Positions 63,966-64,000 of a stretch of DNA of 64,000 nt are shown here, piece by piece. Origin of the DNA: Azospirillum picis (GTDB taxonomy: Bacteria > Pseudomonadota > Alphaproteobacteria > Azospirillales > Azospirillaceae); assembly GCF_017876115.1 (NCBI RefSeq), contig NZ_JAGINO010000001.1, positions 124,001 to 188,000 of the forward strand. Reading direction: 5' to 3'. A program made the translations under genes and the position numbers. The notes below the pieces were generated by a model. That model was not told where the DNA came from and ran no database searches. It saw only the letters and a list, made by a program, of their open reading frames with translations. How positions within the stretch are numbered: the stretch's first letter is position 1; each line of letters starts with the position of its first letter.

Positions 63966-64000
63966 GATGTGATCCTGTGTCTCGGCTCGGGTCCTTGCCC

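Overview
The window looks like chromosomal DNA of a free-living, motile, metabolically versatile alphaproteobacterium, most likely Azospirillum or a close relative in the Rhodospirillales. The DNA is very GC-rich. The gene content includes CcrM, CtrA and ChpT (alphaproteobacterial cell-cycle control), a RegB/PrrB-type redox kinase, intracellular PHB depolymerase, and a cheA-cheW-cheY-cheB-cheR operon in the order described for Azospirillum Che1. The genus call is inference; the class call is well supported. No rRNA, tRNA, CRISPR array or intact mobile element was seen.

Layout. 1-8.4 kb: a redox two-component system (cut by the window edge), an ABC-2 exporter, a cyclodeaminase-family gene, folB, ccrM, rnhB, a YchJ-like protein and a double cold-shock-domain protein. 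8.4-11.9 kb: a peptide-type ABC importer without a binding protein, whose fused ATPase has degenerate catalytic motifs. 12.1-16.7 kb: a phospholipase D-VTT membrane fusion coupled to an EEP phosphatase, then phaZ. 16.8-20.5 kb: ethanolamine permease and ethanolamine ammonia-lyase (eutBC) without microcompartment genes. 20.7-25.9 kb: a small lipoprotein, a VWA-type protein, a LysE exporter, an atypical SDR and a GGDEF-EAL protein. 26.3-29.7 kb: an epoxide hydrolase, a patch of decayed insertion sequences and a CoA-transferase. 29.7-36.1 kb: endonuclease III, a hybrid kinase next to a FIST sensor (a NosP/NahK-like pair), a DUF779 protein and an aldehyde dehydrogenase. 36.2-42.1 kb: a formate dehydrogenase operon (chaperone, Tat-target peptide, catalytic, Fe-S and cytochrome b subunits). 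42.2-45.9 kb: nadABC behind a palindromic operator. 45.9-49.4 kb: a Tat-exported carbonic-anhydrase-like protein, a tartrate dehydratase and a divergent LysR regulator. 49.5-63 kb: flagellar and chemotaxis genes (FlaG-like, fliJ, fliI, the che operon) interleaved with ctrA, chpT, a cold-shock protein, a two-DTG secreted aspartic-protease-like protein and several small conserved-looking proteins.

How it fits together. CcrM, CtrA and ChpT lie in one 58-kb stretch together with motility genes. The sequence offers candidate cis elements linking them: three GANTC sites in an inverted repeat directly upstream of ccrM, a CtrA-like half-palindrome overlapping GAATC in the fliI/ctrA divergent promoter, and a near-consensus TTAA-N7-TTAC box upstream of cheA. 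Many operons show ATGA stop/start overlaps (eutB-eutC, the ABC importer, torD-like/Tat peptide, fliI-fliJ, cheA-cheW, cheB-cheR), which indicates translational coupling. Redox and NO-type sensing, cyclic-di-GMP turnover and chemotaxis genes make the region rich in signalling.
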